Below, piece after piece: positions 27,433 to 38,271 of a stretch of 64,000 bases of DNA. Origin of the DNA: Mesorhizobium terrae (GTDB lineage: Bacteria; Pseudomonadota; Alphaproteobacteria; Rhizobiales; Rhizobiaceae); assembly GCF_008727715.1 (NCBI RefSeq), contig NZ_CP044218.1, forward strand, positions 4,881,501-4,945,500, given 5' to 3'. Every line of letters begins with the position of its first letter. Within the stretch, counting starts at the first letter, position 1. The notes beneath the pieces were generated by a model. That model was not told the DNA's origin. It worked only from the letters and a program-made list of their open reading frames with translations, and ran no database searches. The position numbers and the translations under genes were made by a program.

Positions 27433-27575
27433 CGCATGCGGCGGGCGCCCGGAATAGGGCTTCGACGCCCCTTGCGGCTTCAACCGATTTGGTTTGCCGC
27501 ACCGCGCATTCTTCGCTTGAAGCCCATTGTGCAACGCGATACGCCCTTGCCATCTCAGCAAACCGGAGAGAAGCA

Positions 27576-28973
27576 GTGAGCGCGCAGAAGACCAGAACCG
27601 AAACCGATACGTTCGGCCCGATCGAGGTTGCCGCCGATCGCTATTGGGGTGCGCAGGCGCAGCGTTCGCTGGGCAATTTCAAGATCGGCTGGGAAAAGCA
27701 GCCGCTTTCGGTGGTGCGGGCGCTCGGCATCGTCAAGCGCGCGGCGGCGGAAACCAATATGGCGCTCGGCCGCCTCGACCCGGCGCTCGGCAAGGTCATC
27801 GTCGAGGCCGCCCAGGAAGTCATCGACGGCAAGCTGAACGAACATTTCCCGCTGGTGGTGTGGCAGACCGGTTCGGGCACGCAATCCAATATGAACGCCA
27901 ACGAAGTGATCTCCAACCGGGCGATCGAAATGCTCGGCGGTGTCATGGGCTCCAAGAAGCCGGTGCATCCGAACGACCACGTCAATATGAGCCAGTCTTC
28001 GAACGACACCTATCCGACGGCCATGCACATCGCCTGCGCCGAGCGCATCGTGCACGACCTTTTGCCGGCACTGAAGCATCTCCATGCCGCGCTCGATGCC
28101 AAGGCGAAGGCCTTCGACCACATCGTCAAGATCGGCCGCACCCACACGCAGGATGCAACGCCGCTGACGCTCGGCCAGGAATTCGGCGGTTATGCCGCGC
28201 AGGTCGCCTCCTCGATCAAGCGCATCGAACTGACGCTGCCGGGCCTGCAGGAACTGGCGCAGGGCGGCACCGCCGTCGGCACCGGGCTGAACGCGCCGAT
28301 TGGCTTCGCCGAAAAGGTCGCCGAGAACATCGCCAGGATCACCGGCATCGCCTTCACCTCGGCGCCGAACAAATTCGAGGCGCTGGCCGCGCATGATTCC
28401 ATGGTGTTCTCGCACGGCGCCATCAACGCCGCCGCCGCCGCCCTGTTCAAGATCGCCAACGACATCCGCTTCCTCGGCTCCGGCCCGCGCTCGGGCCTCG
28501 GTGAACTGTCGCTGCCGGAAAACGAGCCGGGCTCCTCGATCATGCCAGGCAAGGTCAATCCGACGCAGTGCGAGGCGCTGACCCAGGTTTGCGTGCAGGT
28601 GTTCGGCAACAATGCCGCGCTGACCTTCGCCGGCAGTCAGGGCCATTTCGAGCTCAACGTCTACAACCCGCTGATGGCCTATAACTTCCTGCAATCGGTG
28701 CAGTTGCTGTCGGATGCGGCTATCTCCTTCACCGACAATTGCGTGGTCGGCATCGAAGCCCGCGAGGACAACATCAAGGACGCGCTGAATCGCTCACTGA
28801 TGCTGGTGACGGCGCTGGCGCCGACGATCGGCTACGACAACGCCGCCAAGATCGCCAAGACCGCGCACAAGAACGGCACCACGCTGCGCCAGGAAGCCGT
28901 CGGCGGCGGCTATGTCAGCGACGCCGATTTCGACCGCCTGGTGAAGCCGGAGGACATGACGCATCCCGGATGA
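27576..28973 (+). CDS. fumC: Class II fumarate hydratase
   Basis: A 465-residue tetrameric, iron-independent fumarase of the citric acid cycle, hydrating fumarate to L-malate. It shows [14 protein letters not shown] (98-111), the catalytic [10 protein letters not shown] with His190, and the superfamily signature [11 protein letters not shown] (319-329) with the base Ser320. The GTG at 27576 is preceded by a GGAGAG site and starts the conserved N-terminus; the frame is open upstream to 27339. Length and motifs are fully typical. Confidence 0.97.
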   Translation: MSAQKTRTETDTFGPIEVAADRYWGAQAQRSLGNFKIGWEKQPLSVVRALGIVKRAAAETNMALGRLDPALGKVIVEAAQEVIDGKLNEHFPLVVWQTGSGTQSNMNANEVISNRAIEMLGGVMGSKKPVHPNDHVNMSQSSNDTYPTAMHIACAERIVHDLLPALKHLHAALDAKAKAFDHIVKIGRTHTQDATPLTLGQEFGGYAAQVASSIKRIELTLPGLQELAQGGTAVGTGLNAPIGFAEKVAENIARITGIAFTSAPNKFEALAAHDSMVFSHGAINAAAAALFKIANDIRFLGSGPRSGLGELSLPENEPGSSIMPGKVNPTQCEALTQVCVQVFGNNAALTFAGSQGHFELNVYNPLMAYNFLQSVQLLSDAAISFTDNCVVGIEAREDNIKDALNRSLMLVTALAPTIGYDNAAKIAKTAHKNGTTLRQEAVGGGYVSDADFDRLVKPEDMTHPG

Positions 28974-29095
28974 TGGGCGGTGTAGCGCATCTGTGAACGA
29001 TGTGTTGCCGGTCAGCCCTCTTCAGTGAACGCTGAAGTTTCGCTATCTTTCCATCATCGCGTTCCTGACGAACGCTTGCCATGGAGGGTAGTACC

Positions 29096-29515
29096 TTGTC
29101 CGTCAACACTTCCGCCGCTTCCGGCGTAGCCTCGAATGCTTCCGGCGTCATCCTCGTCGGCCGCATTCTCCTGTCCATCCTGTTCATCCTCGCCGGCTTC
29201 GGCAAGCTGACCGCCATTGCCGGCACCGCCGGCTTCTTCGGCAGCCTCGGCCTGCCGGCACCGACGGTCACCGCTGTTATCGTCGGTCTCATCGAGCTGC
29301 TCGGCGGCCTGTCGATCCTGGTCGGCTTCAAGACCCGCATCGCCGCGATCGTGCTGGCGCTGTTCACGCTGGGCGCCACCGCTGTCGCCCATCTCGACTT
29401 CTCGCAGGCGCTCAACCCGCTGATGCTGCAGAAGAACCTCGCGATCACCGGCGGCTTCCTGCTGCTCGCCATCCTCGGCGCCGGCGCCTACTCGATCGAC
29501 GGTCGTCGCGGCTGA
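29096..29515 (+). CDS. DoxX family membrane protein (copy 1)
   Basis: A 139-residue four-helix membrane protein of the DoxX family. It shows GRILLSILFILAGFGKLT, the IELLGGLSILVGF helix, and a C-terminal SIDGRRG. Members have been linked to thiosulfate:quinone reduction or redox stress, but most are uncharacterised. A TTG start at 29096 is favoured, because a GGAGGGT site lies six bases upstream; that site falls inside the alternative reading from the ATG at 29081. A strong terminator follows. Confidence 0.85.
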   Translation: MSVNTSAASGVASNASGVILVGRILLSILFILAGFGKLTAIAGTAGFFGSLGLPAPTVTAVIVGLIELLGGLSILVGFKTRIAAIVLALFTLGATAVAHLDFSQALNPLMLQKNLAITGGFLLLAILGAGAYSIDGRRG

Positions 29516-29546
29516 ACCAAACGGTCCTCCCAGACCTGACGAGACG

Positions 29547-29577
29547 AAGGGCGCGGATGATTTCCGCGCCCTTTTTC
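29547..29577 (+). terminator. Rho-independent terminator after DoxX copy 1
   Basis: AAGGGCGCGGA and TCCGCGCCCTT form a perfect 11-bp stem with a five-base loop, followed by TTTC. It separates the two DoxX genes into distinct transcripts. Confidence 0.92.
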
Positions 29578-29663
29578 GTTGTCGCTTTATCCATGCCTTC
29601 GCAGCCGATGCTACATTCGGACCATGGCCGGCATCGGGAAGGCCGCACCGAAGGGAGGACGAA

Positions 29664-30065
29664 ATGCCCAGCGCTATTCCGCTTTTGTTATCCAGGCTGC
29701 TTCTGGCCGCCCTCTTCGTTCCCGCCGGACTGCAGACGCTCACCAACATCCCGGGTTCGACCGGCTATTTCGCCGGGCTTGGCCTGCCGATGCCGGCGCT
29801 CGCCGCTTGGGGTGTCGGCCTGTTCGAACTGATTGGCGGGCTCGCCATCCTTCTCGGCCTGCAAACGCGGTTTGCTGCGGCGCTGTTTTCGGTGTTCTGC
29901 ATCGTTGCCGGTTTTCTCGGCCACTACGGCCATGGCGACGGCGACCCGACGCTCACCTTCCTGCACACGCAGATGCTGATGAAGGATATCGCCATTGCCG
30001 GCGGCTTCCTCGCCCTGGCGGCGGTCGGTGCCGGTGCATTCTCGATTGACGGCAGGCGCGGCTGA
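29664..30065 (+). CDS. DoxX family membrane protein (copy 2)
   Basis: A 133-residue four-helix membrane protein homologous to the gene at 29096. It has matching LFVPAGLQTLTNI, FELIGGLAILLGLQTRFAA and the same C-terminal SIDGRRG. It differs in a His-rich loop (GHYGHGDGDPT) between helices 3 and 4. A GGGAGGACGAA leader marks the start. It is a tandem paralogue rather than a recent duplicate, since the nucleotide sequences have diverged. It is convergent with ppx, with seven bases between the stops. Confidence 0.87.
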   Translation: MPSAIPLLLSRLLLAALFVPAGLQTLTNIPGSTGYFAGLGLPMPALAAWGVGLFELIGGLAILLGLQTRFAAALFSVFCIVAGFLGHYGHGDGDPTLTFLHTQMLMKDIAIAGGFLALAAVGAGAFSIDGRRG

Positions 30066-30072
30066 AGCAGCG

Positions 30073-31608
30073 CTACTTGGCCACCACGCTGGGGCCGCCC
30101 TCGACGGCGAGGATAAGGCGGCGGTTGGTGATCTTGGCGAGTTGGGCGAGACGCCCGGCCGGGCGTTCGCCGTAAAGGTCGGCAAGATCGGCCGGGATGA
30201 TCAGCGCCAAGGCACCGTTGCCACGACTTTCCCAACACAACCGGGGCATGACGCCCGGCATCGAAGCGGTGAGCAGATAGACCACCCGCATCATCGCCGC
30301 CAGGATGCGCGCCCGCTCCAGATAGCGCGGCGTCGCCAGCGCCTTGATCTCAGGCGCGATGTTTTCGTTGAAGACACCTTCATGGCGATAGGCATTGGCC
30401 AGCGCCAGGAAGGCGCGGCCGGGGTGGTCGACGCCGATGAAGGAGGCATGCGCGATGATGTTGAGCGATTGCCGCCCGCGATATTCGGGATGCGCACGCC
30501 AGCCGATATCGGCAAGCAGGCAGGCCGCGCGCCGGTAGCGTGCCTCGTCCGCCGTCTCGTCAATGCCAAAGGTCTCGAAGGCCTTGCAGGTCCAGTCGAC
30601 CAGTTCATGCGCGTGGGTGACCGAACGCGAGCGCAGCTTGGCCAGTTCCTCGGCCGCCGAAATCAACGGGTCGGCCTTGCGCTCGGTCTCGTCGAGCAGC
30701 GAATAGAGATAGCCTTCGCGCACGCCGATCGCTGAAACGATAATCTTCGACGGCTGCATGTCGGTGAGGATTTCCTGCAGCACGACGGCGCCATAGGGCA
30801 GCAGCGAACGGCGGTTCTTCGACACGCCCTCGATGCCCTTGACCTTCTCGACATCGCCCCGGGCGACCTGCTTGAGGAAGGCGATGGCGCTGTCGATCTC
30901 GATCTCGTAGTGATGCATCACGCCGAGCGGATAGTTGTTCATCTCCATGTGGAGGCGCGCCAGATTTCGCCAGGTGCCGCCAACGGCGTAGAAAGCCCTG
31001 CCCTGTCCGCCCTTCAGAAGCTTCGCCTTGGCCAGTTCGATCTTGGCGATGCGGGCCGCCTGGGCGAGCGAATTCCTGGCCATGTCCTGGAGGCGCAGGC
31101 CGCCGAGCGGCAGCGTGATGCCCTCGCCGATCACCTCGCCATCGATGTCGACCAGTTCCAGGCTGCCGCCGCCAAGGTCGCCAGCGATGCCGTTGGCGGG
31201 ATGGAAGCCGGAAATGACGCCGAGCGCCGAATAATAGGCCTCCTGGCGGCCACTCAGCACATGGACCTCGGTGCCCAGCACCTGTTCGGCGCGGTGGATG
31301 AAGTCCGGCCCGTTGACGGCCTCGCGCGCGGCGGCTGTTGCCAGCACATACATGCGCTCGGCGCCGGCCTGCTCTGACAGCGCGCGGAAGCGGCGGAATT
31401 CCTCCATCGAGCGGGTGACCGCCTCCGGGTCCAGCTTGCCGGTAGAGACGATGCCGCGACCGAGGCCGGCCAGCATCTTCTCGTTGAACAGCACGGTCGG
31501 CGAGCGCGCCAGCCCCTCATAGACGACGAGGCGGATCGAGTTGGAACCGATATCGATGATCGACAGCGGGCGGCGGTCCTGCAGCCGTCCCTGGGACACG
31601 GCCATCAT
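30073..31608 (-). CDS. ppx: Exopolyphosphatase (Ppx/GppA family)
   Basis: A 511-residue enzyme that removes phosphate from polyphosphate chains and may hydrolyse pppGpp. The ASKHA-fold ATPase motifs are visible: DIGSNSIRLVVYEG (about 20-33) and GDLGGGSLELVDIDGE (about 142-157). The C-terminal HD-like domain (THAHELVDWTC onward) matches the long Ppx form. The start overlaps the ppk stop (TGATG at 31606-31610), so the opposing enzymes of polyphosphate metabolism are translationally coupled. Confidence 0.95.
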   Translation of the reverse strand: MMAVSQGRLQDRRPLSIIDIGSNSIRLVVYEGLARSPTVLFNEKMLAGLGRGIVSTGKLDPEAVTRSMEEFRRFRALSEQAGAERMYVLATAAAREAVNGPDFIHRAEQVLGTEVHVLSGRQEAYYSALGVISGFHPANGIAGDLGGGSLELVDIDGEVIGEGITLPLGGLRLQDMARNSLAQAARIAKIELAKAKLLKGGQGRAFYAVGGTWRNLARLHMEMNNYPLGVMHHYEIEIDSAIAFLKQVARGDVEKVKGIEGVSKNRRSLLPYGAVVLQEILTDMQPSKIIVSAIGVREGYLYSLLDETERKADPLISAAEELAKLRSRSVTHAHELVDWTCKAFETFGIDETADEARYRRAACLLADIGWRAHPEYRGRQSLNIIAHASFIGVDHPGRAFLALANAYRHEGVFNENIAPEIKALATPRYLERARILAAMMRVVYLLTASMPGVMPRLCWESRGNGALALIIPADLADLYGERPAGRLAQLAKITNRRLILAVEGGPSVVAK

Positions 31609-33803
31609 CAGCCGGCCATGTCCTTCTTGCGGCGCTTGAACTGCGCGATTCGCTTGGGCGCGTGCGATTTCAAGGCATCACCGCGTCCCGACAGGCTCGG
31701 ATTCGTCATGAAATATTCCTGCGCGTTGAACGGTTCCTCGCCCTCGTCGGGCACGACGCGCCGCGAGGTACCATCGGCCAATACTTCGAAACTTTGCTGG
31801 TTGTCCATGATGTTGCCCAGCATGATCTGGCCGAGGATCTGTTCATGCACAGTTGGATTGGTGATCGGCACCATGCATTCGACGCGCCGGTCGAGATTGC
31901 GCGGCATCAGGTCAGCGGAGGAAATGTAGACGATGGCGTCGTCGGACGGTAGCCCGTGGCCGTTGCCGAAGCAGTAGATGCGGCTGTGTTCGAGGAAGCG
32001 GCCGATGATCGATTTGACACGGATGTTCTCCGAAAGCCCCGGCACCTGTGGCCGCAGGCAGCAGATGCCGCGCACGACCAGGTCGATCTCGACGCCAGCA
32101 CGGCTGGCATCGTAGAGCGCGTCGATGATGGTCGGATCGACCAATGCGTTCATCTTCATCCAGATGCGCGCCGGGTGGCCGTTGCGGGCATGTTCGATCT
32201 CCTCGCCGATATGGCCGAGGATGCGGCTGCGCAGCGTGTAGGGCGACAAGGCAAGGCGCATTTCGCCAGTCGGCTCGGCATAACCGGTGATGAAATTGAA
32301 GATCTGCGCCACGTCGCGCGCGATGCCTGGATCGGTGGTGAAGAAGGACAGGTCCGTATAGATGCGCGCGGTGATCGGGTGATAGTTGCCGGTGCCGAGA
32401 TGCACATAGTTGCGCAACCGCCCGTCCTCGCGCCGCACCACCAGCGACATCTTGGCGTGTGTCTTCAGTTCCAGGAAGCCGAACACCACCTGCACGCCGG
32501 CGCGCTCAAGGTCGCGCGCCCAGCGGATGTTGGCCTCCTCGTCGAAACGCGCCTTCAATTCGACCAGCGCGGTGACAGACTTGCCGGCCTCGGCGGCATC
32601 GACCAGGGCTCGCACGATCGGGCTGTCGTTGGAGGTGCGGTAAAGCGTCTGCTTGATCGCCACCACTTCCGGGTCGGCCGTCGCCTGGCGCAGGAACTGC
32701 ACGACCACGTCGAAGGATTCGTAAGGGTGATGGACGACGATGTCCTTCTCGCGGATCGCCGCGAAGCAATCGCCGCCATGCTCGCGAATGCGCTCGGGAA
32801 AACGCGGATTGTAGGGCACGAATTTCAGATCGTCGCGCGCCACAGAGACGATTTCTGAAATCTGGCTGAGCGCCAGCGGGCCGGTCAGCACGCTGATGCG
32901 GCCGGACGAGACGCCGAGTTCGCCGGCGACGAAATCGCGCAATTCCTCGGGCATGGAATTGTCGAATTCGATGCGGATGACGGAGCCCCGGCGCCGGCGC
33001 TTCAGCGCTGTCTCGAACAGGCGCACCAGATCCTCGGACTCTTCCTCGACCTCGATATCGCTATCGCGGATGATGCGGAAGGTGCCCGATCCCTTGACCT
33101 CGTAGCCCGGGAAAAGCTTGCCGATATAGAGGCCGACCACCTGCTCCAGCGAAATGAAGCGGACATGGCCCTTGCGGTCCGGCAGGCGAACATAACGCCG
33201 CAGCGCCTGCGGCAGACGCAAAAGCGCGCTCATCGCCTCGCCGTTCTTGCGGTGCCTGAGCTGCAGCGCGATGGAGAAGCCGAGATTGGGAATGAACGGG
33301 AACGGGTGCGCCGGGTCGATCGACAGCGGCGTCAGCACCGGAAACACCTGCTCCTGGAAATGGTCTTCCAGCCAGATCCGCTCGTCCTTGGTCAGCGCGT
33401 CGCCGGCGATCGTCTCGATGCCCTGCTTGTTGAGCAGCTCCATCAGCGCCGAAAGGCTCTTCTGCTGGTCTTCCTGCAACCGCTCCACTTCGCGCAGCAA
33501 TTGCTCCAGCTGCTGCTCGGGCGTGCGTCCGTCTGGGCTTTTCAGCACGATGCCCTCGCGCACTTGGCCGGCGAGGCCGGCGACGCGCACCATGAAGAAC
33601 TCGTCGAGGTTGGCGGCCGAGATCGACAGGAAGCGGACCCGCTCCAGCAGCGGGTGATGCGGATTGAACGATTCTTCCAGAACGCGGCGGTTGAACTGCA
33701 GCCAGGAGAACTCCCGGTTGACGAAGCGGTCGGGATTGCCACCCTCGACGCTTACCGTCTCGACGTTGATGAAGTCGGCCTGGACCGGCTTGAGTTCGTT
33801 CAT
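31608..33803 (-). CDS. ppk: Polyphosphate kinase 1
   Basis: A 731-residue enzyme making inorganic polyphosphate from ATP. Domains in order are an N-terminal helical domain ([20 protein letters not shown] near residue 27), a head domain, and two phospholipase-D-like catalytic domains. The autophosphorylated His lies in [16 protein letters not shown], followed by [11 protein letters not shown]. The second catalytic His is in [14 protein letters not shown]. It is the first gene of the ppk-ppx operon. The leader at 33804-33900 shows no convincing Pho box. Confidence 0.97.
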   Translation of the reverse strand: MNELKPVQADFINVETVSVEGGNPDRFVNREFSWLQFNRRVLEESFNPHHPLLERVRFLSISAANLDEFFMVRVAGLAGQVREGIVLKSPDGRTPEQQLEQLLREVERLQEDQQKSLSALMELLNKQGIETIAGDALTKDERIWLEDHFQEQVFPVLTPLSIDPAHPFPFIPNLGFSIALQLRHRKNGEAMSALLRLPQALRRYVRLPDRKGHVRFISLEQVVGLYIGKLFPGYEVKGSGTFRIIRDSDIEVEEESEDLVRLFETALKRRRRGSVIRIEFDNSMPEELRDFVAGELGVSSGRISVLTGPLALSQISEIVSVARDDLKFVPYNPRFPERIREHGGDCFAAIREKDIVVHHPYESFDVVVQFLRQATADPEVVAIKQTLYRTSNDSPIVRALVDAAEAGKSVTALVELKARFDEEANIRWARDLERAGVQVVFGFLELKTHAKMSLVVRREDGRLRNYVHLGTGNYHPITARIYTDLSFFTTDPGIARDVAQIFNFITGYAEPTGEMRLALSPYTLRSRILGHIGEEIEHARNGHPARIWMKMNALVDPTIIDALYDASRAGVEIDLVVRGICCLRPQVPGLSENIRVKSIIGRFLEHSRIYCFGNGHGLPSDDAIVYISSADLMPRNLDRRVECMVPITNPTVHEQILGQIMLGNIMDNQQSFEVLADGTSRRVVPDEGEEPFNAQEYFMTNPSLSGRGDALKSHAPKRIAQFKRRKKDMAG

Positions 33804-33948
33804 GTCTCTTGTTCTCTCCCGAGGCGCGCGCCGCTTAACCGGCTCAATTTAGCGTGTGCCATCCTTTTGCGACAGTTTCATTTCATCGAACTTGCAAAGA
33901 GCACGGATATGCTTCAAACGCATGTCGTACGCGCTGAAGGAGACGAAA

Positions 33949-34194
33949 ATGGCCGGCGGTTCCATCCCCCACTTCCAGAACGACGCGGGGCACGCGGCAA
34001 TCGAGATCGGCGTGCGGGAATTCATGTGCGTCGGCGCCAACCCGCCCTTCGACCATCCGCACGTTTTCCTCGACCTCGGCAGCGACGACGAGAAGGTCTG
34101 CCCCTACTGCTCGACGCTCTATCGCTATTCGGCCAAGCTGAAGGCAACCGAAACCGTTCCGGCCGGCTGCCTCTATATCGACCGCGCCGCCTGA
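33949..34194 (+). CDS. Zinc-finger domain protein (CHCC type, NDUFS6-like)
   Basis: An 81-residue protein carrying the CHCC zinc-finger signature. Cys, His and paired Cys ligands are seen in FMCVGANPPFDHPHVFLDLG and KVCPYCSTLYRY. In mitochondria the homologue NDUFS6 is a complex I subunit; alphaproteobacterial versions are thought to serve complex I in the same way. The start at 33949 follows AAGGAGACG. It stands alone, transcribed divergently from ppk. Confidence 0.85.
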   Translation: MAGGSIPHFQNDAGHAAIEIGVREFMCVGANPPFDHPHVFLDLGSDDEKVCPYCSTLYRYSAKLKATETVPAGCLYIDRAA

Positions 34195-34216
34195 GGCGGC
34201 TTCCAGCCCGAGCCCG

Positions 34217-35425
34217 ATGATGGAGGCACGCCGCCGCATCGTGATCGCCGGCGGCGGCATTGCCGGGCTGACGGCCGCTCTGGCTTTCGCGCAGCGCGGT
34301 TTCGCGGTCGACATATTCGAACAGGCCGAACGCATCGAGGCGGTCGGCGCCGGCCTCCAGCTCTCCCCCAATGCCACCCGCATCCTGGTCAGGCTCGGCG
34401 TGCTCGAGCGCCTGCTGCCGTCGGCGGTGCGGCCAGAGGCTGTGGTGCTCAGGGATGCCGCCGCGTTGAAGGAACTGGCGCGCGTGCCGCTTGGCTCCTC
34501 CGCCGAACAACGCTGGCAGGCGCCTTACCTGACCGCCCATCGCGCCGACCTGCAAGACGCGCTAGTCGCCCAAGCCGGCGCTACCGCCGGCATCCGGCTG
34601 GTGACCGGCGCGCGCATCACCTCGGTCGAGACCGGCAATGATGGCGTGACCGCGCGGATCGAGCGCGATGGCAAAACGGACACGGCGCAGGCAGACCTCG
34701 CGGTCGGTGCCGACGGCGTCTGGTCGGCGATGCGCCGGCGCGACGGCCTTGCCGGCAACAGCCGCTTCACCGGTGAGCTTGCCTGGCGCACCACCGTGAA
34801 GGTGGAGAGCGCGGCCGGCCGGTTGTTTGCGACACTCAGCACCGACGGCTGCGTCAACGCCTTCCTCAATCCGCATTTCCATCTGATCGCCTATCCGGTC
34901 AGCGCCGGTGCGGCGATCAATCTCGTCGCCTTCACCAAAGGCGAGAGGATAGCCGAAGGCTGGTCGGGTCGAGGCGATCCGTCGATCCTGGCGAAAGCGA
35001 TGAACGGCGCGGCGCCCGGCTTGAGGCAACTCATCGACGCCGCCGGGCCGTGGCTCGCCTGGCCGCTCCATGCGGTCGACCAGCGCGCCGCCTGGACCGA
35101 CCCGGCCGGGATCGCGCTGATCGGCGACGCCGCGCATGCGATGACGCCCTTCGCCGCGCAAGGCGCCGGCATGGCGATCGAGGACGCAGCGACGCTGGCC
35201 GCGAGCGTTGCCGAAACGCCAGGTGCGATGGGCGAGGCGCTGGCCCGCTGGGAACTGCAGCGCAAGCCGCGCGTCGCCAAGGTGACCCGGCGCGGCGCGC
35301 TCAACCATATGGCCTGGAACGCGGCGGGGCCGGTCGCGCTGGCGCGCAATATGGTGCTCAAATTGCGCTCGGGCGAGCGCCTGGCCGCCGATCTCGACTG
35401 GCTCTATGGCTGGCAGGCGCCGTAA
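34217..35425 (+). CDS. FAD-dependent monooxygenase (salicylate-hydroxylase-like)
   Basis: A 402-residue group A flavoprotein monooxygenase. The Rossmann motif IAGGGIAGLTAALAFAQRG begins near residue 10. The second FAD motif, GIALIGDAAHAMTPFAAQGAG, lies near residue 296 and includes the conserved GD. Relatives hydroxylate aromatic acids such as salicylate or 6-hydroxynicotinate. There are no aromatic-degradation neighbours, so the substrate is unknown. The start at 34217 has only a weak ribosome site and lies 22 bases after the zinc-protein stop. Confidence 0.88.
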   Translation: MMEARRRIVIAGGGIAGLTAALAFAQRGFAVDIFEQAERIEAVGAGLQLSPNATRILVRLGVLERLLPSAVRPEAVVLRDAAALKELARVPLGSSAEQRWQAPYLTAHRADLQDALVAQAGATAGIRLVTGARITSVETGNDGVTARIERDGKTDTAQADLAVGADGVWSAMRRRDGLAGNSRFTGELAWRTTVKVESAAGRLFATLSTDGCVNAFLNPHFHLIAYPVSAGAAINLVAFTKGERIAEGWSGRGDPSILAKAMNGAAPGLRQLIDAAGPWLAWPLHAVDQRAAWTDPAGIALIGDAAHAMTPFAAQGAGMAIEDAATLAASVAETPGAMGEALARWELQRKPRVAKVTRRGALNHMAWNAAGPVALARNMVLKLRSGERLAADLDWLYGWQAP

Positions 35426-35452
35426 GTCAGGTATCCACACGCGGAAACTGCC

Positions 35453-36148
35453 CTATGGGCGTGCTGTCCGGGCCTGATCGTGGTTGTAGAGCTGCATCGA
35501 GAGACCAAGCGACCATGGCAGCGGGTTCCACCAGCCGGTCCTGAGACCGGCGATGCGCAACGCTTTGGCGGTCCAGGTGTTGCAGCCGACAAGCGCGTTG
35601 AAGGCGCCATTGGCTTCATAAAACCCATCCGTGGCCGCATAGCCAGCACCCGGAATGAAAACCGGGCCACCCTGTCCGCGCGCGAAACTCGCCTCGATGA
35701 AATCGAGCAGAGCGGAAAAACGCGGCTCGGAGATATCGTAGCCGGCGACGGCCGGATGCGGTTCGGGAATGGTGCCGGCGACGTCGACATGCATGACCGA
35801 GGCATCCATGGTCAGAGCTTTCAGGACCGGCGCTGGTTTCAGCTGCGACCAGGTTGGCGTTTCCAGATAAAAGGCACGACCGCCCCAGCCGAAGACCAGA
35901 TAGCGGACGCCCTCGCCGCCTATCGGAATGCCGTCCCCGGACAAGAACCGAAACCGCTCCAGCAGCGCGGCATCGACCGGGATGGCGATGTCGGTGTGGA
36001 TCGGATTTGAGAGGACATAAATGCGGCGCGTCGCCTGGCCACCGCCGTCGTCGGTACGCCAAAGCGGGCGCGGGAGCAGCGTGCCGAGCGCGGCTGCAAC
36101 GGCAACCAGCGCCAGAAGCCGGACGATCCAGCGAACAGCCGTTCTCAC
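35453..36148 (-). CDS. TIGR02117 (DUF2459) family protein
   Basis: A 231-residue protein with one N-terminal membrane helix or signal anchor (VRTAVRWIVRLLALVAVAAALG). A DUF2459 domain follows, with YVLSNPIHTDIAIPVD, VFGWGGRAFYLETPTW and the C-terminal GCNTWTAKALRIAGL, in which a Cys-Asn-Thr motif is conserved. The family is chromosomal and uncharacterised; in other rhizobia it is linked to urease- or PHA-associated regions, without proof. The GTG at 36148 is taken as the start. It lies downstream of the aapP terminator. Confidence 0.8.
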   Translation of the reverse strand: MRTAVRWIVRLLALVAVAAALGTLLPRPLWRTDDGGGQATRRIYVLSNPIHTDIAIPVDAALLERFRFLSGDGIPIGGEGVRYLVFGWGGRAFYLETPTWSQLKPAPVLKALTMDASVMHVDVAGTIPEPHPAVAGYDISEPRFSALLDFIEASFARGQGGPVFIPGAGYAATDGFYEANGAFNALVGCNTWTAKALRIAGLRTGWWNPLPWSLGLSMQLYNHDQARTARP

Positions 36149-36206
36149 CGTTGCACCTTCATCATGATCCTGTCCGACATGACGGCTCGGCCGACCGGCG
36201 GCCAAC

Positions 36207-36236
36207 AAAAAGGCCCCGCCGGCAAGCGGCGGGGCC
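36207..36236 (-). terminator. Rho-independent terminator of the aapJQMP operon
   Basis: On the minus strand, a 10-bp GC-rich stem (arms GGCCCCGCC and GGCGGGGCC plus one pair) is followed by TTTTT. It begins 24 bases after the aapP stop codon. Confidence 0.93.
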
Positions 36237-36259
36237 CGATCTGAAAAGCACCAAGGCGA

Positions 36260-37063
36260 TCAGTGCAGGATCTGGCTGAGGAAGAGCTTGGTGCGCTCGT
36301 GGCGCGGGTGGTCGAAGAACTCGACCGGCGTGTTCTGTTCGACGATCTGGCCCTGGTCCATGAAGATCACACGGTTCGCGACCTTGCGCGCAAAACCCAT
36401 CTCGTGGGTCACGCACAGCATCGTCATGCCTTCCTCGGCAAGACCGACCATCGTCTCCAGCACTTCCTTGATCATTTCGGGATCGAGCGCCGAGGTCGGC
36501 TCGTCGAACAGCATGATGCGCGGGTTCATGCACAGCGAGCGCGCGATCGCCACACGCTGCTGCTGGCCGCCCGACAGCTGGCCCGGATATTTGTGCGCCT
36601 GCTCCGGGATCTTGACGCGCTTCAAGAAATGCATGGCGGTCTCTTCCGCCTGCTTCTTCGGGATCTTGCGCACCCAGATCGGCGCCAGCGTGCAGTTCTC
36701 CAAAATCGTCAGATGCGGGAACAGGTTGAAGTGCTGGAACACCATGCCGACCTCGCGGCGCACCTCGTCGATCTTCTTCAGATCGTTGGTCAGCTCCTTG
36801 CCGTCGACGATGATCTTGCCCTTCTGGTGTTCCTCCAGCCGGTTGATGCAGCGGATCATGGTCGACTTGCCCGAGCCCGACGGACCGCAGATGACGATGC
36901 GCTCGCCGCGCATCACCTTTAGATTGATGTCCTTCAGCACATGGAACTCGCCATACCATTTGTGCATGCCGACGATCTCGATGGCGACATCGGTGTCGGA
37001 GATATGCATCTTGTTGGTGTTGACCTTCAGCTCTTCCGCGCTGACTGTATTTTCTGTGGCCAT
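36260..37063 (-). CDS. aapP: General L-amino acid ABC transporter, ATP-binding subunit
   Basis: A 267-residue ATPase of the polar amino-acid family. Walker A is GPSGSGKST (60-68), the Q-loop is [12 protein letters not shown], the signature is LSGGQQQR and Walker B is [14 protein letters not shown]. The ATG at 37063 starts the conserved N-terminus. It is the last gene of aapJQMP, and the strong terminator at 36207-36236 follows. In Rhizobium the Aap system takes up a wide range of L-amino acids and matters for nutrition of bacteroids in nodules. Confidence 0.95.
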   Translation of the reverse strand: MATENTVSAEELKVNTNKMHISDTDVAIEIVGMHKWYGEFHVLKDINLKVMRGERIVICGPSGSGKSTMIRCINRLEEHQKGKIIVDGKELTNDLKKIDEVRREVGMVFQHFNLFPHLTILENCTLAPIWVRKIPKKQAEETAMHFLKRVKIPEQAHKYPGQLSGGQQQRVAIARSLCMNPRIMLFDEPTSALDPEMIKEVLETMVGLAEEGMTMLCVTHEMGFARKVANRVIFMDQGQIVEQNTPVEFFDHPRHERTKLFLSQILH

Positions 37064-37109
37064 AAGCCGAGTTCCCCTTGATTGATTCCTGACGGTGACC
37101 GGCAGGCGG

Positions 37110-38267
37110 TCAGCGTTTGTAACCGGTATCGAGCCGGCGTTCCATGAAGATAGAATAGCGGGACATGCCAAAGCAGAACAGCCAGAATACCGCCGCCGCG
37201 AAAATTAGGCCGGAAGCCGGCGTCTGCGGCGTGGCCCAGTTGGCGTCGGAGAAGTTCTGGCGCACGACGCCGAGCAGGTCGAACATCGAGATGATGTAGA
37301 CCAGGCTGGTGTCCTTGAACATGCCGATGAAGGTGTTGACGATGCCGGGAATGACCAGCTTCAGCGCCTGCGGCAGGACGATGAAGTACATCTTCTGCCA
37401 GTAGCGCAGCCCGAGCGAATCGGCGCCCTCGTATTGTCCCTTGGGGATGGCCTGGAGGCCACCGCGCACCACTTCCGCCATATAGGCGGCGGCAAACAGC
37501 GACACGCCGATCAAGGCTCTCAGGAACTTGTCGAAGGTGACGCCCGCCGGCAGGAACAGGGGCAGCATAACGCTGGCCATGAACAGCACGGTGATGAGCG
37601 GCACGCCGCGGATCGTCTCGATGAAGATCACGCACAGCATCTTGACCACCGGCATCTTCGAGCGCCGCCCGAGCGCCAGAAGAATGCCGATCGGCAGCGA
37701 AACGGCGATGCCGACGAAAGACAGCGTCAGCGTGACCAGCAGACCGCCCCACAGCGGCGTCTCGACATGCGGCAGGCCGAACATGTTGCCGACCAGAAGG
37801 ACGAAGGCGACGATCGGCAGCACGAAGAAGAGCAGAACCGCGTTCAGGCCCTTGCGTGGCACGCGCGGGATCAGCAGCGGCACCAAAAGCGCCACGAACA
37901 GAACGGCGGCAAGGATGGGACGCCAGCGCTCCTCGAACGGATAGCGGCCGAACATGAACTGGCCGAATTTGGCGTTGACGAACGCCCAGCAGGCGCCGGA
38001 CCAGCCGTCCGGCTGCACGCCGCCTTGCGCGACCGTGGCGCAGGCCGTGCGGTCGGCGCCGGACCAGACCGCGTGGATGAAGGCCCAATTGATGAGCGGC
38101 GGCAGGATCATGGCGACCAGAAAAAGGCCGATCACGGTCAGGATCGAATCGCCGACCGAGGCGAACAGGTTCTTGCGCACCCAGGCGCCGAGACCATATT
38201 CGCCGGCCGGCGCCGGCATTGGCTGCGCCATCTCGGTGCGAACCCAGGAAAGATCGCTCTGTGCCAT
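37110..38267 (-). CDS. aapM: General L-amino acid ABC transporter, permease subunit
   Basis: A 385-residue inner-membrane permease, longer than typical polar amino-acid permeases because of an N-terminal extension with an extra helix and a cysteine-containing periplasmic loop ([19 protein letters not shown]). The EAA-type loop in [23 protein letters not shown] contacts the ATPase. It pairs with AapQ (gap of four bases) to form the heterodimeric channel. The extension is characteristic of the Aap family. Confidence 0.95.
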   Translation of the reverse strand: MAQSDLSWVRTEMAQPMPAPAGEYGLGAWVRKNLFASVGDSILTVIGLFLVAMILPPLINWAFIHAVWSGADRTACATVAQGGVQPDGWSGACWAFVNAKFGQFMFGRYPFEERWRPILAAVLFVALLVPLLIPRVPRKGLNAVLLFFVLPIVAFVLLVGNMFGLPHVETPLWGGLLVTLTLSFVGIAVSLPIGILLALGRRSKMPVVKMLCVIFIETIRGVPLITVLFMASVMLPLFLPAGVTFDKFLRALIGVSLFAAAYMAEVVRGGLQAIPKGQYEGADSLGLRYWQKMYFIVLPQALKLVIPGIVNTFIGMFKDTSLVYIISMFDLLGVVRQNFSDANWATPQTPASGLIFAAAVFWLFCFGMSRYSIFMERRLDTGYKR

Positions 38268-38271
38268 GGGC

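Noticed and set aside
33804..33948. A Pho box upstream of ppk
   Set aside because: Only a partial match (CTGTCGC followed by GGATGGC) to the CTGTCAT direct repeat is present, too weak to report.
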